64,000 bases of DNA from Hydractinia symbiolongicarpus (Eukaryota > Cnidaria > Hydrozoa > Anthoathecata > Hydractiniidae): NCBI RefSeq assembly GCF_029227915.1, contig NC_079876.1, positions 3,164,001 to 3,228,000 on the forward strand. Direction: 5' to 3'. The notes beneath the pieces were generated by a model. It saw only the letters and a program-made list of their open reading frames with translations, was not told the DNA's origin and did no database searches. The translations under genes were made by a program, and so were the position numbers. This document shows positions 35,838-49,897 of the stretch, one piece after another (the first letter of the stretch is position 1; every line of letters begins with the position of its first letter).

Positions 35838-37519
35838 TTTTAAAAATGTTTTCATTTTTGATGAGACGCTGAATAAAAGAAGTTTAATTGCCGGCAAGCG
35901 AAAACCTGCGATTTCCAGTAAATCCCGGACTCGGCCCGTATAGTCAAAAGTATACAAAGAGAGTACCCAGGGTGTAAACTCATTTCCCGAACGATTTTTT
36001 AAATTATTTTTTTACCACTAAAAAGCATTAGACTTGTAGTTTTCAAAAATGTTTTCATTTTTGATGAGACGCTGAATAAAAGAAGTTTAATCGCCGGCAA
36101 ACGAAAACCTGCGATTTCCCGTAAATTCCAGACTCGGCCCGTATAGTCAAAAGTATACAAAGAGAGTACCCAGGGTGTAAACTCATTTCCGTAACGATTT
36201 TTTAAATTATTTTTTCACCACTAAAACGCATGAGACTTGTAGTTTTCAAAAATGTTTTCATTTTTGATGAGACGCTGAATAAAAGAAGTTTAATCGCCGG
36301 CAAACGAAAACCTGCGATTTCCCGTAAATCCCGGACTCGGCCCGTATAGTCAAAAGTATACAAAGAAAGTACCCAGGGAGTAAACTCATTTCCCAAACGA
36401 TTTTTTAAATGATTATTTCACCAGTAAAGCCCATGAGACTTATAGTTTATAAAAATGTGTTCATTTTTGATGAGACGCTGAATAAAAGAAGTTTAATCGC
36501 CGGCAAACGAAAACCCGCAATTTCCCGTAAATCCCGGTCTCGGCCCGTATAGTCAAACGTATACAAGGAAAGTACCCAGTGAGTAAACTCATTTCCCTAA
36601 CGAATTTTTAAATTATTTTTTCACCATTAAAACGCATGAGACTTGTAGTTTTCAAAAATGTTTTCATTTTTGATGAGACGCTGAATAAAAGAAGTTTAAT
36701 CGCTGGCAAACGAAAACCTGCGATTTCCTGTAAATCCCGGACTCGGCCCGTATAGTCAAAAGTATACAAAGAAGGTACCCAGGGTGTAAACTCATTTCCC
36801 GAACGATTTTTTAAATTATTATTTCACCACTAAAGCCCATGAGACTTGTAGTTTTTAAAAATGTTTTCATTTTTGATGAGACGCTGAATAAAAGAAGTTT
36901 AATCGCCGACAAACGAAAACCTGCGATTTCCCGTAAATCCCGGACTCGGCCCGTATAGTCAAAAGTATACAAAGAAAGTACCCAGGGAGTAAACTCATTT
37001 CCCAAACGATTTTTTAAATTATTATTTCACTACTAAAGCCCATGAGACTTGAAGTTTTTAAAAATGTTTTCATTTTTGATGAGACGCTGAATAAAAGAAG
37101 TTTAATCGCCGGCAAACGAAAACCCGCAATTTCCCGTAAATCCCGGTCTCGGCCCGTATAGTCAAAAGTATACAAGGAAAGTACCCAGTGAGTAAACTCA
37201 TTTCCCTAACGAATTTTTAAATTATTTTTTTACCACTAAAACGCATGAGACTTGTAGTTTTCAAAAATGTTTTCATTTTTGATGAGACGCTGAATAAAAG
37301 AAGTTTAATCGCCGGCAAACGAAAACCTGCGATTTCCCGTAAATCCCGGACTCGGCCCGTATAGTCAAAAGTATACAAAGAAAGTACCCAGGGAGTAAAC
37401 TCATTTCCCAAACGATTTTTTAAATTATTATTTCACCACTAAAGCCCATGAGACTTGTAGTTTTTAAAAATGTTTTCATTTTTGATGAGACGCTGAATAA
37501 AAGAAGTTTAATCGCCGGC

Positions 37520-40500
37520 AAACTAAAACACGCAATTTCCCGTAAATCCCGGTCTCGGCCCGTATAGTCAAAAGTATACAAGGAAAGTACCCAGTGAGTA
37601 AACTCATTTCCCTAACGAATTTTTAAATTATTTTTTACCACTAAAACGCATGAGACTTGTAGTTTTCAAAAATGTTTTCATTTTTGATGAGACGCTGAAT
37701 AAAAGAAGTTTAATCGCCGGCAAACGAAAACCTGCGATTTCCCGTAAATCCTGGGCTCGGCCTGTATAGTCAAAAGTATACAAAGAAAGTACCCAGTGAG
37801 TAAACTCATTTCCCAAACGATTTTTTAAATTATTATTTCACCACTAAAGCCCATGAGACTTGCAGTTTTTAAAAATGTTTTCATTTTCGATGAGAGGCTG
37901 AATAAAAGAAGTTTAATCGCCGGCAAACGAAAACCCGCGATTTCCCGTAAATCCCGGACTCGGCCCGTATAGTTAAAAGTATACAAGGAAAGTACCCAGT
38001 GAGTAAACTCATTTCCCGAACGAATTTTTAAATGATTTTTTCACCACTAAAACGTATGAGACTTGTAGTTTTCAAAAATGTTTTCATTTCTGATGAGACG
38101 CTGAATAAAAGAAGTTTAATCGCCGGCAAACGAAAACCTGCGATTTCCCGTAAATCCCGGACTCGGCCCGTATAGTCAAAAGTATACAAAGAAAGTACCC
38201 AGGGAGTAAACTCATTTCCCAAACGATTTTTTAAATTATTATTTCACTACTAAAGCCCATGAGACTTGAAGTTTTTAAAAATGTTTTCATTTTTGATGAG
38301 ACGCTGAATAAAAGAAGTTTAATCGCCGGCAAACGAAAACCCGCAATTTCCCGTAAATCCCGGTCTCGGCCCGTATAGTCAAAAGTATACAAGGAAAGTA
38401 CCCAGTGAGTAAACTCATTTCCCTAACGAATTTTTAAATTATTTTTTTACCACTAAAACGCATGAGACTTGTAGTTTTCAAAAATGTTTTCATTTTTGAT
38501 GAGACGCTGAATAAAAGAAGTTTAATCGCCGGTAAACGAAAACCTGCGATTTCCCGTAAATCCTGGGCTCGGCCCGTATAGTCAAAAGTATACAAAGAAA
38601 GTACCCAGGGAGTAAACTCATTTCCAAACGATTTTTTAAATTATTATTTCACCACCAAAGCCCATGAGACTTGTAGTTTTTAAAAATGTTTTCATTTTCG
38701 ATGAGAGGCTGAATAAAAGAAGTTTAATCGCCGGCAAACGAAAACCCGCGATTTCCCGTAAATCCCGGACTCGGCCCGTATAGTTAAAAGTATACAAGGA
38801 AAGTACCCAGTGAGTAAACTCATTTCCCGAACGAATTTTTAAATGATTTTTTCACCACTAAAACGTATGAGACTTGTAGTTTTCAAAAATGTTTTCATTT
38901 TTGATGAGACGCTGAATAAAAGAAGTTTAATCGCCGGCAAACGAAAACCTGCGATTTCCCGTAAATCCCGGACTCAGCCCGTATAGTCAAAAGTATACAA
39001 AGAAAGTACCCAGGGAGTAAACTCATTTCCCAAACGATTTTTTAAATTATTATTTCACCACTAAAGCCCATGAGACTTGTAGTTTTTAAAAATGTTTTCA
39101 TTTTTGATGAGACGCTGAATAAAAGAAGTTTAATCGCCGGCAAACTAAAACCCACAATTTCCCGTAAATCCCGGTCTCGGCCCGTATAGTCAAAAGTATA
39201 CAAGGAAAGTACCCAGTGAGTAAACTCATTTCCCTAACGAATTTTTAAATTATTTTTTTACCACTAAAACGCATGAGACTTGTAGTTTTCAAAAATGTTT
39301 TCATTTTTGATGAGACGCTGAATAAAAGAAGTTTAATCGCCGGCAAACGAAAACCTGCGATTTCCCGTAAATCCCGGACTCGGCCCGTATAGTCAAAAGT
39401 ATACAAAGAGAGTACCAAGGGTGTAAACTCATTTCCCGAACGATTTTTTAAATTATTTTTTCACCACTAAAACGCATGAGACTTGTAGTTTTCAAAAAAG
39501 TTTTCATTTTTGATGAGACGCTGAATAAAAGAAGTTTAATCGCCGGCAAACGAAAACCTGCGATTTCCTGTAAATCCCGGACTCGGCCCGAATAGTCAAA
39601 AGTATACAAAGAAAGTACCCAGGGAGTAAACTCATTTCCCTAACGAATTTTTAAATTATTTTTTCACCACTAAAACGCATGAGACTTGTAGTTTTCAAAA
39701 ATGTTTTCATTTTTGATGAGACGCTGAATAAAAGAAGTTTAATAGCTGGCAAACGAAAACCTGCGATATCCCGTAAATCCCGGACTCGGCCCGTATAGTC
39801 AAAAGTATACAAAGAGAGTACCAAGGGTGTAAACTCATTTCCCGAACGATTTTTTAAGTTATTATTTCACCACTAAAGCCCATGAGACTTGTAGTTTTTA
39901 AAAATGTTTTCATTTTTGATGAGACGCTGAATACAAGAAGTTTAATCGCCGGCAAACTAAAACCCACAATTTCCCGTAAATCCCGGTCTCGGCCCGTATA
40001 GTCAAAAGTATACAAGGAAAGTACCCAGTGAGTAAACTCATTTCCCTAACGAATTTTTAAATTATTTTTTTACCACTAAAACGCATGAGACTTGTAGTTT
40101 TCAAAAATGTTTTCATTTTTGATGAGACGCTGAATAAAAGAAGTTTAATCGCCGGCAAACGAAAACCTGCGATTTCCCGTAAATCCCGGACTCGGCCCGT
40201 ATAGTCAAAAGTATACAAAGAGAGTACCAAGGGTGTAAACTCATTTCCCGAACGATTTTTTAAATTATTTTTTCACCACTAAAACGCATGAGACTTGTAG
40301 TTTTCAAAAAAGTTTTCATTTTTGATGAGACGCTGAATAAAAGAAGTTTAATCGCCGGCAAACAAAAACCTGCGATTTCCCGTAAATCCCGGACTCGGCC
40401 CGAATAGTCAAAAGTATACAAAGAAAGTACCCAGGGAGTAAACTCATTTCCCTAACGAATTTTTAAATTATTTTTTCACCACTAAAACGCATGAGACTTG

Positions 40501-41171
40501 TAGTTTTCAAAAATGTTTTCATTTTTGATGAGACGCTGAATAAAAGAAGTTTAATAGCTGGCAAACGAAAACCTGCGATTTCCCGTAAATCCCGGACTCG
40601 GCCCGTATAGTCAAAAGTATACAAAGAGAGTACCAAGGGTGTAAACTCATTTCCCGAACGATTTTTTAAATTATTTTTTCACCACTAAAACGCATGAGAC
40701 TTGTAGTTTTCAAAAAAGTTTTCATTTTTGATGAGACGCTGAATAAAAGAAGTTTAATCGCCGGCAAACGAAAACCTGCGATTTCCCGTAAATCCCGGAC
40801 TCGGCCCGTATAGTCAAAAGTATACAAAGAATGTACCCAGGGAGTAAACTCATTTCCCGAACGATTTTTTAAATGATTATTTCACCAGTAAAGCCCATGA
40901 GACTTGTAGTTTTTAAAAATGTTTTCATTTTTGATGAGACGCTGAATAAAAGAAGTTTAATCGCCGGCAAACTAAAACCCACAATTTCCCGTAAATCCCG
41001 GTCTCGGCCCGTATAGTCAAAAGTATACAAGGAAAGTACCCAGTGAGTAAACTCATTTCCCTAACGAATTTTTAAATTATTATTTCACCACTAAAGCCCA
41101 TGAGACTTGTAGTTTTTAAAAATGTTTTCATTTTTGATGAGACGCTGAATAAAAGAAGTTTAATCGCCGGC
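37520..41171 (+). repeat. 18-monomer version of the super-unit
   Basis: From the AAACTAAAACACGC marker (a private C-to-A change) to AAACTAAAACCCGC at 41,172 is 3652 bp. The matching unit in copy 1 (17,429-20,674) is 3246 bp, two monomers shorter. The additional two monomers lie at about 40.76-41.17 kb and include GAATGTACCC and an AAACTAAAACCCACAA unit. Confidence 0.85.
41060..41110 (+). repeat. Chimeric monomer junction
   Basis: The beta-type lead CCCTAACGAATTTTTAAATT is normally followed by a T-run and AAAACGCATGAG. Here it runs straight into ATTATTTCACCAC and the alpha marker AAAGCCCATGAG. The switch falls in the shared AT-rich run and keeps the 203-bp phase, as expected for homologous unequal exchange. 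Confidence 0.8.
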
Positions 41172-44100
41172 AAACTAAAACCCGCAATTTCCCGTAAATC
41201 CCGGTCTCGGCCCGTATAGTCAAAAGTATACAAGGAAAGTACCCAGTGAGTAAACTCATTTCCCTAACGAATTTTTAAATTATTTTTTACCACTAAAACG
41301 CATGAGACTTGTAGTTTTCAAAAATGTTTTCATTTTTGATGAGACGCTGAATAAAAGAAGTTTAATCGCCGGCAAACGAAAACCTGCGATTTCCCGTAAA
41401 TCCTGGGCTCGGCCTGTATAGTCAAAAGTATACAAAGAAAGTACCCAGTGAGTAAACTCATTTCCCAAACGATTTTTTAAATTATTATTTCACCACTAAA
41501 GCCCATGAGACTTGCAGTTTTTAAAAATGTTTTCATTTTCGATGAGAGGCTGAATAAAAGAAGTTTAATCGCCGGCAAACGAAAACCCGCGATTTCCCGT
41601 AAATCCCGGACTCGGCCCGTATAGTTAAAAGTATACAAGGAAAGTACCCAGTGAGTAAACTCATTTCCCGAACGAATTTTTAAATGATTTTTTCACCACT
41701 AAAACGTATGAGACTTGTAGTTTTCAAAAATGTTTTCATTTCTGATGAGACGCTGAATAAAAGAAGTTTAATCGCCGGCAAACGAAAACCTGCGATTTCC
41801 CGTAAATCCCGGACTCGGCCCGTATAGTCAAAAGTATACAAAGAAAGTACCCAGGGAGTAAACTCATTTCCCAAACGATTTTTTAAATTATTATTTCACT
41901 ACTAAAGCCCATGAGACTTGAAGTTTTTAAAAATGTTTTCATTTTTGATGAGACGCTGAATAAAAGAAGTTTAATCGCCGGCAAACGAAAACCCGCAATT
42001 TCCCGTAAATCCCGGTCTCGGCCCGTATAGTCAAAAGTATACAAGGAAAGTACCCAGTGAGTAAACTCATTTCCCTAACGAATTTTTAAATTATTTTTTT
42101 ACCACTAAAACGCATGAGACTTGTAGTTTTCAAAAATGTTTTCATTTTTGATGAGACGCTGAATAAAAGAAGTTTAATCGCCGGTAAACGAAAACCTGCG
42201 ATTTCCCGTAAATCCTGGGCTCGGCCCGTATAGTCAAAAGTATACAAAGAAAGTACCCAGGGAGTAAACTCATTTCCCAAACGATTTTTTAAATTATTAT
42301 TTCACCACCAAAGCCCATGAGACTTGTAGTTTTTAAAAATGTTTTCATTTTCGATGAGAGGCTGAATAAAAGAAGTTTAATCGCCGGCAAACGAAAACCC
42401 GCGATTTCCCGTAAATCCCGGACTCGGCCCGTATAGTTAAAAGTATACAAGGAAAGTACCCAGTGAGTAAACTCATTTCCCGAACGAATTTTTAAATGAT
42501 TTTTTCACCACTAAAACGTATGAGACTTGTAGTTTTCAAAAATGTTTTCATTTTTGATGAGACGCTGAATAAAAGAAGTTTAATCGCCGGCAAACGAAAA
42601 CCTGCGATTTCCCGTAAATCCCGGACTCAGCCCGTATAGTCAAAAGTATACAAAGAAAGTACCCAGGGAGTAAACTCATTTCCCAAACGATTTTTTAAAT
42701 TATTATTTCACCACTAAAGCCCATGAGACTTGTAGTTTTTAAAAATGTTTTCATTTTTGATGAGACGCTGAATAAAAGAAGTTTAATCGCCGGCAAACTA
42801 AAACCCACAATTTCCCGTAAATCCCGGTCTCGGCCCGTATAGTCAAAAGTATACAAGGAAAGTACCCAGTGAGTAAACTCATTTCCCTAACGAATTTTTA
42901 AATTATTTTTTTACCACTAAAACGCATGAGACTTGTAGTTTTCAAAAATGTTTTCATTTTTGATGAGACGCTGAATAAAAGAAGTTTAATCGCCGGCAAA
43001 CGAAAACCTGCGATTTCCCGTAAATCCCGGACTCGGCCCGTATAGTCAAAAGTATACAAAGAGAGTACCAAGGGTGTAAACTCATTTCCCGAACGATTTT
43101 TTAAATTATTTTTTCACCACTAAAACGCATGAGACTTGTAGTTTTCAAAAAAGTTTTCATTTTTGATGAGACGCTGAATAAAAGAAGTTTAATCGCCGGC
43201 AAACGAAAACCTGCGATTTCCTGTAAATCCCGGACTCGGCCCGAATAGTCAAAAGTATACAAAGAAAGTACCCAGGGAGTAAACTCATTTCCCTAACGAA
43301 TTTTTAAATTATTTTTTCACCACTAAAACGCATGAGACTTGTAGTTTTCAAAAATGTTTTCATTTTTGATGAGACGCTGAATAAAAGAAGTTTAATAGCT
43401 GGCAAACGAAAACCTGCGATATCCCGTAAATCCCGGACTCGGCCCGTATAGTCAAAAGTATACAAAGAGAGTACCAAGGGTGTAAACTCATTTCCCGAAC
43501 GATTTTTTAAGTTATTATTTCACCACTAAAGCCCATGAGACTTGTAGTTTTTAAAAATGTTTTCATTTTTGATGAGACGCTGAATACAAGAAGTTTAATC
43601 GCCGGCAAACTAAAACCCACAATTTCCCGTAAATCCCGGTCTCGGCCCGTATAGTCAAAAGTATACAAGGAAAGTACCCAGTGAGTAAACTCATTTCCCT
43701 AACGAATTTTTAAATTATTTTTTTACCACTAAAACGCATGAGACTTGTAGTTTTCAAAAATGTTTTCATTTTTGATGAGACGCTGAATAAAAGAAGTTTA
43801 ATCGCCGGCAAACGAAAACCTGCGATTTCCCGTAAATCCCGGACTCGGCCCGTATAGTCAAAAGTATACAAAGAGAGTACCAAGGGTGTAAACTCATTTC
43901 CCGAACGATTTTTTAAATTATTTTTTCACCACTAAAACGCATGAGACTTGTAGTTTTCAAAAAAGTTTTCATTTTTGATGAGACGCTGAATAAAAGAAGT
44001 TTAATCGCCGGCAAACAAAAACCTGCGATTTCCCGTAAATCCCGGACTCGGCCCGAATAGTCAAAAGTATACAAAGAAAGTACCCAGGGAGTAAACTCAT

Positions 44101-47100
44101 TTCCCTAACGAATTTTTAAATTATTTTTTCACCACTAAAACGCATGAGACTTGTAGTTTTCAAAAATGTTTTCATTTTTGATGAGACGCTGAATAAAAGA
44201 AGTTTAATAGCTGGCAAACGAAAACCTGCGATTTCCCGTAAATCCCGGACTCGGCCCGTATAGTCAAAAGTATACAAAGAGAGTACCAAGGGTGTAAACT
44301 CATTTCCCGAACGATTTTTTAAATTATTTTTTCACCACTAAAACGCATGAGACTTGTAGTTTTCAAAAAAGTTTTCATTTTTGATGAGACGCTGAATAAA
44401 AGAAGTTTAATCGCCGGCAAACGAAAACCTGCGATTTCCCGTAAATCCCGGACTCGGCCCGTATAGTCAAAAGTATACAAAGAATGTACCCAGGGAGTAA
44501 ACTCATTTCCCGAACGATTTTTTAAATGATTATTTCACCAGTAAAGCCCATGAGACTTGTAGTTTTTAAAAATGTTTTCATTTTTGATGAGACGCTGAAT
44601 AAAAGAAGTTTAATCGCCGGCAAACTAAAACCCACAATTTCCCGTAAATCCCGGTCTCGGCCCGTATAGTCAAAAGTATACAAGGAAAGTACCCAGTGAG
44701 TAAACTCATTTCCCTAACGAATTTTTAAATTATTTTTTTACCACTAAAACGCATGAGACTTGTAGTTTTCAAAAATGTTTTCATTTTTGATGAGACGCTG
44801 AATAAAAGAAGTTTAATCGCCGGCAAACGAAAACCTGCGATTTCCCGTAAATCCCGGACTCGGCCCGTATAGTCAAAAGTATACAAAGAGAGTACCAAGG
44901 GTGTAAACTCATTTCCCGAACGATTTTTTAAATTATTTTTTCACCACTAAAACGCATGAGCTTGTAGTTTTCAAAAATGTTTTCATTTTTGATGAGACGC
45001 TGAATAAAAGAAGTTTAATAGCTGGCAAACGAAAACCTGCGATTTCCCGTAAATCCCAGACTCAGCCCGTATAGTCAAAAGTATACAAAGAAAGTACCCA
45101 GGGAGTAAACTCATTTCCCAAACGATTTTTTAAATGATTATTTCACCACTAAAGCCCATGAGACTTGTAGTTTTTAAAAATGTTTTCATTTTTGATGAGA
45201 CGCTGAATAAAAGAAGTTTAATCGCCGGCAAACTAAAACCCACAATTTCCCGTAAATCCCGGTCTCGGCCCGTATAGTCAAAAGTATACAAGGAAAGTAC
45301 CCAGTGAGTAAACTCATTTCCCTAACGAATTTTTAAATTATTTTTTTACCACTAAAACGCATGAGACTTGTAGTTTTCAAAAATGTTTTCATTTTTGATG
45401 AGACGCTGAATAAAAGAAGTTTAATCGCCGGCAAACGAAAACCTGCGATTTCCCGTAAATCCCGGACTCGGCCCGTATAGTCAAAAGTATACAAAGAGAG
45501 TACCAAGGGTGTAAACTCATTTCCCGAACGATTTTTTAAATTATTTTTTCACCACTAAAACGCATAAGACTTGTAGTTTTCAAAAAAGTTTTCATTTTTG
45601 ATGAGACGCTGAATAAAAGAAGTTTAATCGCCGGCAAACTAAAACCCACAATTTCCCGTAAATCCCGGTCTCGGCCCGTATAGTCAAAAGTATACAAGGA
45701 AAGTACCCAGTGAGTAAACTCATTTCCCTAACGAATTTTTAAATTATTTTTTTACCACTAAAACGCATGAGACTTGTAGTTTTCAAAAATGTTTTCATTT
45801 TTGATGAGACGCTGAATAAAAGAAGTTTAATCGCCGGCAAACGAAAACCTGCGATTTCCCGTAAATCCCGGACTCGGCCCGTATAGTCAAAAGTATACAA
45901 AGAGAGTACCAAGGGTGTAAACTCATTTCCCGAACGATTTTTTAAATTATTTTTTCACCACTAAAACGCATAAGACTTGTAGTTTTCAAAAAAGTTTTCA
46001 TTTTTGATGAGACGCTGAATAAAAGAAGTTTAATCGCCTGCAAACGAAAACCTGCGATTTCCCGTAAATCCCGGACTCGGCCCGAATAGTCAAAAGTATA
46101 CAAAGAAAGTACCCAGGGAGTAAACTCATTTCCCTAACGAATTTTTAAATTATTTTTTCACCACTAAAACGCATGAGACTTGTAGTTTTCAAAAATGTTT
46201 TCATTTTTGATGAGACGCTGAATAAAAGAAGTTTAATAGCTGGCAAACGAAAACCTGCGATTTCCCGTAAATCCCGGACTCGGCCCGTATAGTCAAAAGT
46301 ATACAAAGAGAGTACCAAGGGTGTAAACTCATTTCCCGAACGATTTTTTAAGTTATTATTTCACCACTAAAGCCCATGAGACTTGTAGTTTTTAAAAATG
46401 TTTTCATTTTTGATGAGACGCTGAATACAAGAAGTTTAATCGCCGGCAAACTAAAACCCACAATTTCCCGTAAATCCCGGTCTCGGCCCGTATAGTCAAA
46501 AGTATACAAGGAAAGTACCCAGTGAGTAAACTCATTTCCCTAACGAATTTTTAAATTATTTTTTTACCACTAAAACGCATGAGACTTGTAGTTTTCAAAA
46601 ATGTTTTCATTTTTGATGAGACGCTGAATAAAAGAAGTTTAATCGCCGGCAAACGAAAACCTGCGATTTCCCGTAAATCCCGGACTCGGCCCGTATAGTC
46701 AAAAGTATACAAAGAGAGTACCAAGGGTGTAAACTCATTTCCCGAACGATTTTTTAAATTATTTTTTCACCACTAAAACGCATGAGACTTGTAGTTTTCA
46801 AAAATGTTTTCATTTTTGATGAGACGCTGAATAAAAGAAGTTTAATAGCTGGCAAACGAAAACCTGCGATTTCCCGTAAATCCCGGACTCGGCCCGTATA
46901 GTCAAAAGTATACAAAGAGAGTACCAAGGGTGTAAACTCATTTCCCGAACGATTTTTTAAATTATTTTTTCACCACTAAAACGCATGAGACTTGTAGTTT
47001 TCAAAAAAGTTTTCATTTTTGATGAGACGCTGAATAAAAGAAGTTTAATCGCCGGCAAACGAAAACCTGCGATTTCCCGTAAATCCCGGACTCGGCCCGT

Positions 47101-49897
47101 ATAGTCAAAAGTATACAAAGAATGTACCCAGGGAGTAAACTCATTTCCCGAACGATTTTTTAAATGATTATTTCACCAGTAAAGCCCATGAGACTTGTAG
47201 TTTTTAAAAATGTTTTCATTTTTGATGAGACGCTGAATAAAAGAAGTTTAATCGCCGGCAAACTAAAACCCACAATTTCCCGTAAATCCCGGTCTCGGCC
47301 CGTATAGTCAAAAGTATACAAGGAAAGTACCCAGTGAGTAAACTCATTTCCCTAACGAATTTTTAAATTATTTTTTTAACACTAAAACGCATGAGACTTG
47401 TAGTTTTCAAAAATGTTTTCATTTTTGATGAGACGCTGAATAAAAGAAGTTTAATCGCCGGCAAACGAAAACCTGCGATTTCCCGTAAATCCCGGACTCG
47501 GCCCGTATAGTCAAAAGTATACAAAGAGAGTACCAAGGGTGTAAACTCATTTCCCGAACGATTTTTTAAATTATTTTTTCACCACTAAAACGCATGAGCT
47601 TGTAGTTTTCAAAAATGTTTTCATTTTTGATGAGACGCTGAATAAAAGAAGTTTAATAGCTGGCAAACGAAAACCTGCGATTTCCCGTAAATCCCGGACT
47701 CAGCCCGTATAGTCAAAAGTATACAAAGAAAGTACCCAGGGAGTAAACTCATTTCCCAAACGATTTTTTAAATGATTATTTCACCACTAAAGCCCATGAG
47801 ACTTGTAGTTTTTAAAAATGTTTTCATTTTTGATGAGACGCTGAATAAAAGAAGTTTAATCGCCGGCAAACTAAAACCCACAATTTCCCGTAAATCCCGG
47901 TCTCGGCCCGTATAGTCAAAAGTATACAAGGAAAGTACCCAGTGAGTAAACTCATTTCCCTAAGGAATTTTTAAATTATTTTTTTACCACTAAAACGCAT
48001 GAGACTTGTAGTTTTCAAAAATGTCTTCATTTTTGATGAGACGCTGAATAAAAGAAGTTTAATCGCCGGCAAACGAAAACCTGCGATTTCCCGTAAATCC
48101 CGGACTCGGCCCGTATAGTCAAAAGTATACAAAGAGAGTACCAAGGGTGTAAACTCATTTCCCGAACGATTTTTTAAATTATTTTTTCACCACTAAAACG
48201 CATAAGACTTGTAGTTTTCAAAAAAGTTTTCATTTTTGATGAGACGCTGAATAAAAGAAGTTTAATCGCCTGCAAACGAAAACCTGCGATTTCCCGTAAA
48301 TCCCGGACTCGGCCCGAATAGTCAAAAGTATACAAAGAAAGTACCCAGGGAGTAAACTCATTTCCCTAACGAATTTTTAAATTATTTTTTCACCACTAAA
48401 ACGCATGAGACTTGTAGTTTTCAAAAATGTTTTCATTTTTGATGAGACGCTGAATAAAAGAAGTTTAATAGCTGGCAAACGAAAACCTGCGATTTCCCGT
48501 AAATCCCGGACTCGGCCCGTATAGTCAAAAGTATACAAAGAGAGTACCAAGGGTGTAAACTCATTTCCCGAACGATTTTTTAAGTTATTATTTCACCACT
48601 AAAGCCCATGAGACTTGTAGTTTTTAAAAATGTTTTCATTTTTGATGAGACGCTGAATACAAGAAGTTTAATCGCCGGCAAACTAAAACCCACAATTTCC
48701 CGTAAATCCCGGTCTCGGCCCGTATAGTCAAAAGTATACAAGGAAAGTACCCAGTGAGTAAACTCATTTCCCTAACGAATTTTTAAATTATTTTTTTACC
48801 ACTAAAACGCATGAGACTTGTAGTTTTCAAAAATGTTTTCATTTTTGATGAGACGCTGAATAAAAGAAGTTTAATCGCCGGCAAACGAAAACCTGCGATT
48901 TCCCGTAAATCCCGGACTCGGCCCGTATAGTCAAAAGTATACAAAGAGAGTACCAAGGGTGTAAACTCATTTCCCGAACGATTTTTTAAATTATTTTTTC
49001 ACCACTAAAACGCATGAGACTTGTAGTTTTCAAAAAAGTTTTCATTTTTGATGAGACGCTGAATAAAAGAAGTTTAATCGCCGGCAAACAAAAACCTGCG
49101 ATTTCCCGTAAATCCCGGACTCGGCCCGAATAGTCAAAAGTATACAAAGAAAGTACCCAGGGAGTAAACTCATTTCCCTAACGAATTTTTAAATTATTTT
49201 TTCACCACTAAAACGCATGAGACTTGTAGTTTTCAAAAATGTTTTCATTTTTGATGAGACGCTGAATAAAAGAAGTTTAATAGCTGGCAAACGAAAACCT
49301 GCGATTTCCCGTAAATCTCGGACTCGGCCCGTATAGTCAAAAGTTTACAAAGAGAGTACCAAGGGTGTAAACTCATTTCCCGAACGATTTTTTAAATTAT
49401 TTTTTCACCACTAAAACGCATGAGACTTGTAGTTTTCAAAAATGTTTTCATTTTTGATGAGACGCTGAATAAAAGAAGTTTAATCGCCGGCAAGCGAAAA
49501 CCCGCGATTTCCCGTAAATCCCGGACTCGGCCCGTATAGTTAAAAGTATACAAGGAAAGTACCCAGTGAGTAAACTCATTTCCCGAACGAATTTTTAAAT
49601 GATTTTTTCACCACTAAAACGTATGAGACTTGTAGTTTTTAAAAATGTTTTCATTTTTGATGAGACGCTGAATAAAAGAAGTTTAATCGCCGGCAAACGA
49701 AAACCTGCGATTTCCCGTAAATCCCGGACTCGGCCCGTATAGTCAAAAGTATACAAAGAAAGTACCCAGGGAGTAAACTCATTTCCCAAACGATTTTTTA
49801 AATTATTATTTCACCACTAAAGCCCATGAGACTTGTAGTTTTTAAAAATGTTTTCATTTTTGATGAGACGCTGAATAAAAGAAGTTTAATCGCCGGC
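41172..49897 (+). repeat. 43-monomer super-unit in copy 2
   Basis: AAACTAAAACCCGC markers at 41,172 and 49,898 bound 8726 bp. The counterpart in copy 1 (20,675-28,995) is 8321 bp. The excess is the 406-bp duplication at 45.2-46.0 kb less the single extra A present only in copy 1. The internal 11-mer HOR is kept. Confidence 0.84.
45225..46036 (+). repeat. Two-monomer (406-bp) local duplication
   Basis: CGCATAAGAC occurs at 45,561 and again at 45,967, and AAACTAAAACCCACAA units flank it at the same 406-bp step. In the first 20-kb copy this region (about 24.73-25.13 kb) is single. The junction at about 45.6 kb links the AAAAAAG beta subtype directly to AAACTAAAACCCACAA, where copy 1 has CGCCTGCAAACG. 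Confidence 0.87.

Larger units (their letters stand above)
16814..36904 (+). repeat. ~20.1-kb (99-monomer) tandem duplication, copy 1
   Basis: This 20,091-bp block is followed directly by a near copy. The offset is 20,091 bp for about 16.8-20.67 kb, 20,497 for 20.7-23.77 kb, 20,496 to about 25.13 kb, 20,902 to about 35.2 kb and 20,293 to 36.9 kb. Each large step is a whole number of monomers (+2, +2, -3), and the single-base step is an extra A at about 23,776. The matching order of rare markers is: deletion TTTCCAAACGA (18,530/38,621), ATATCCCG (19,672/39,763), TGAGCTTG (24,461/44,957), GTAAACCCCGG (32,875/53,777). Confidence 0.9.
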
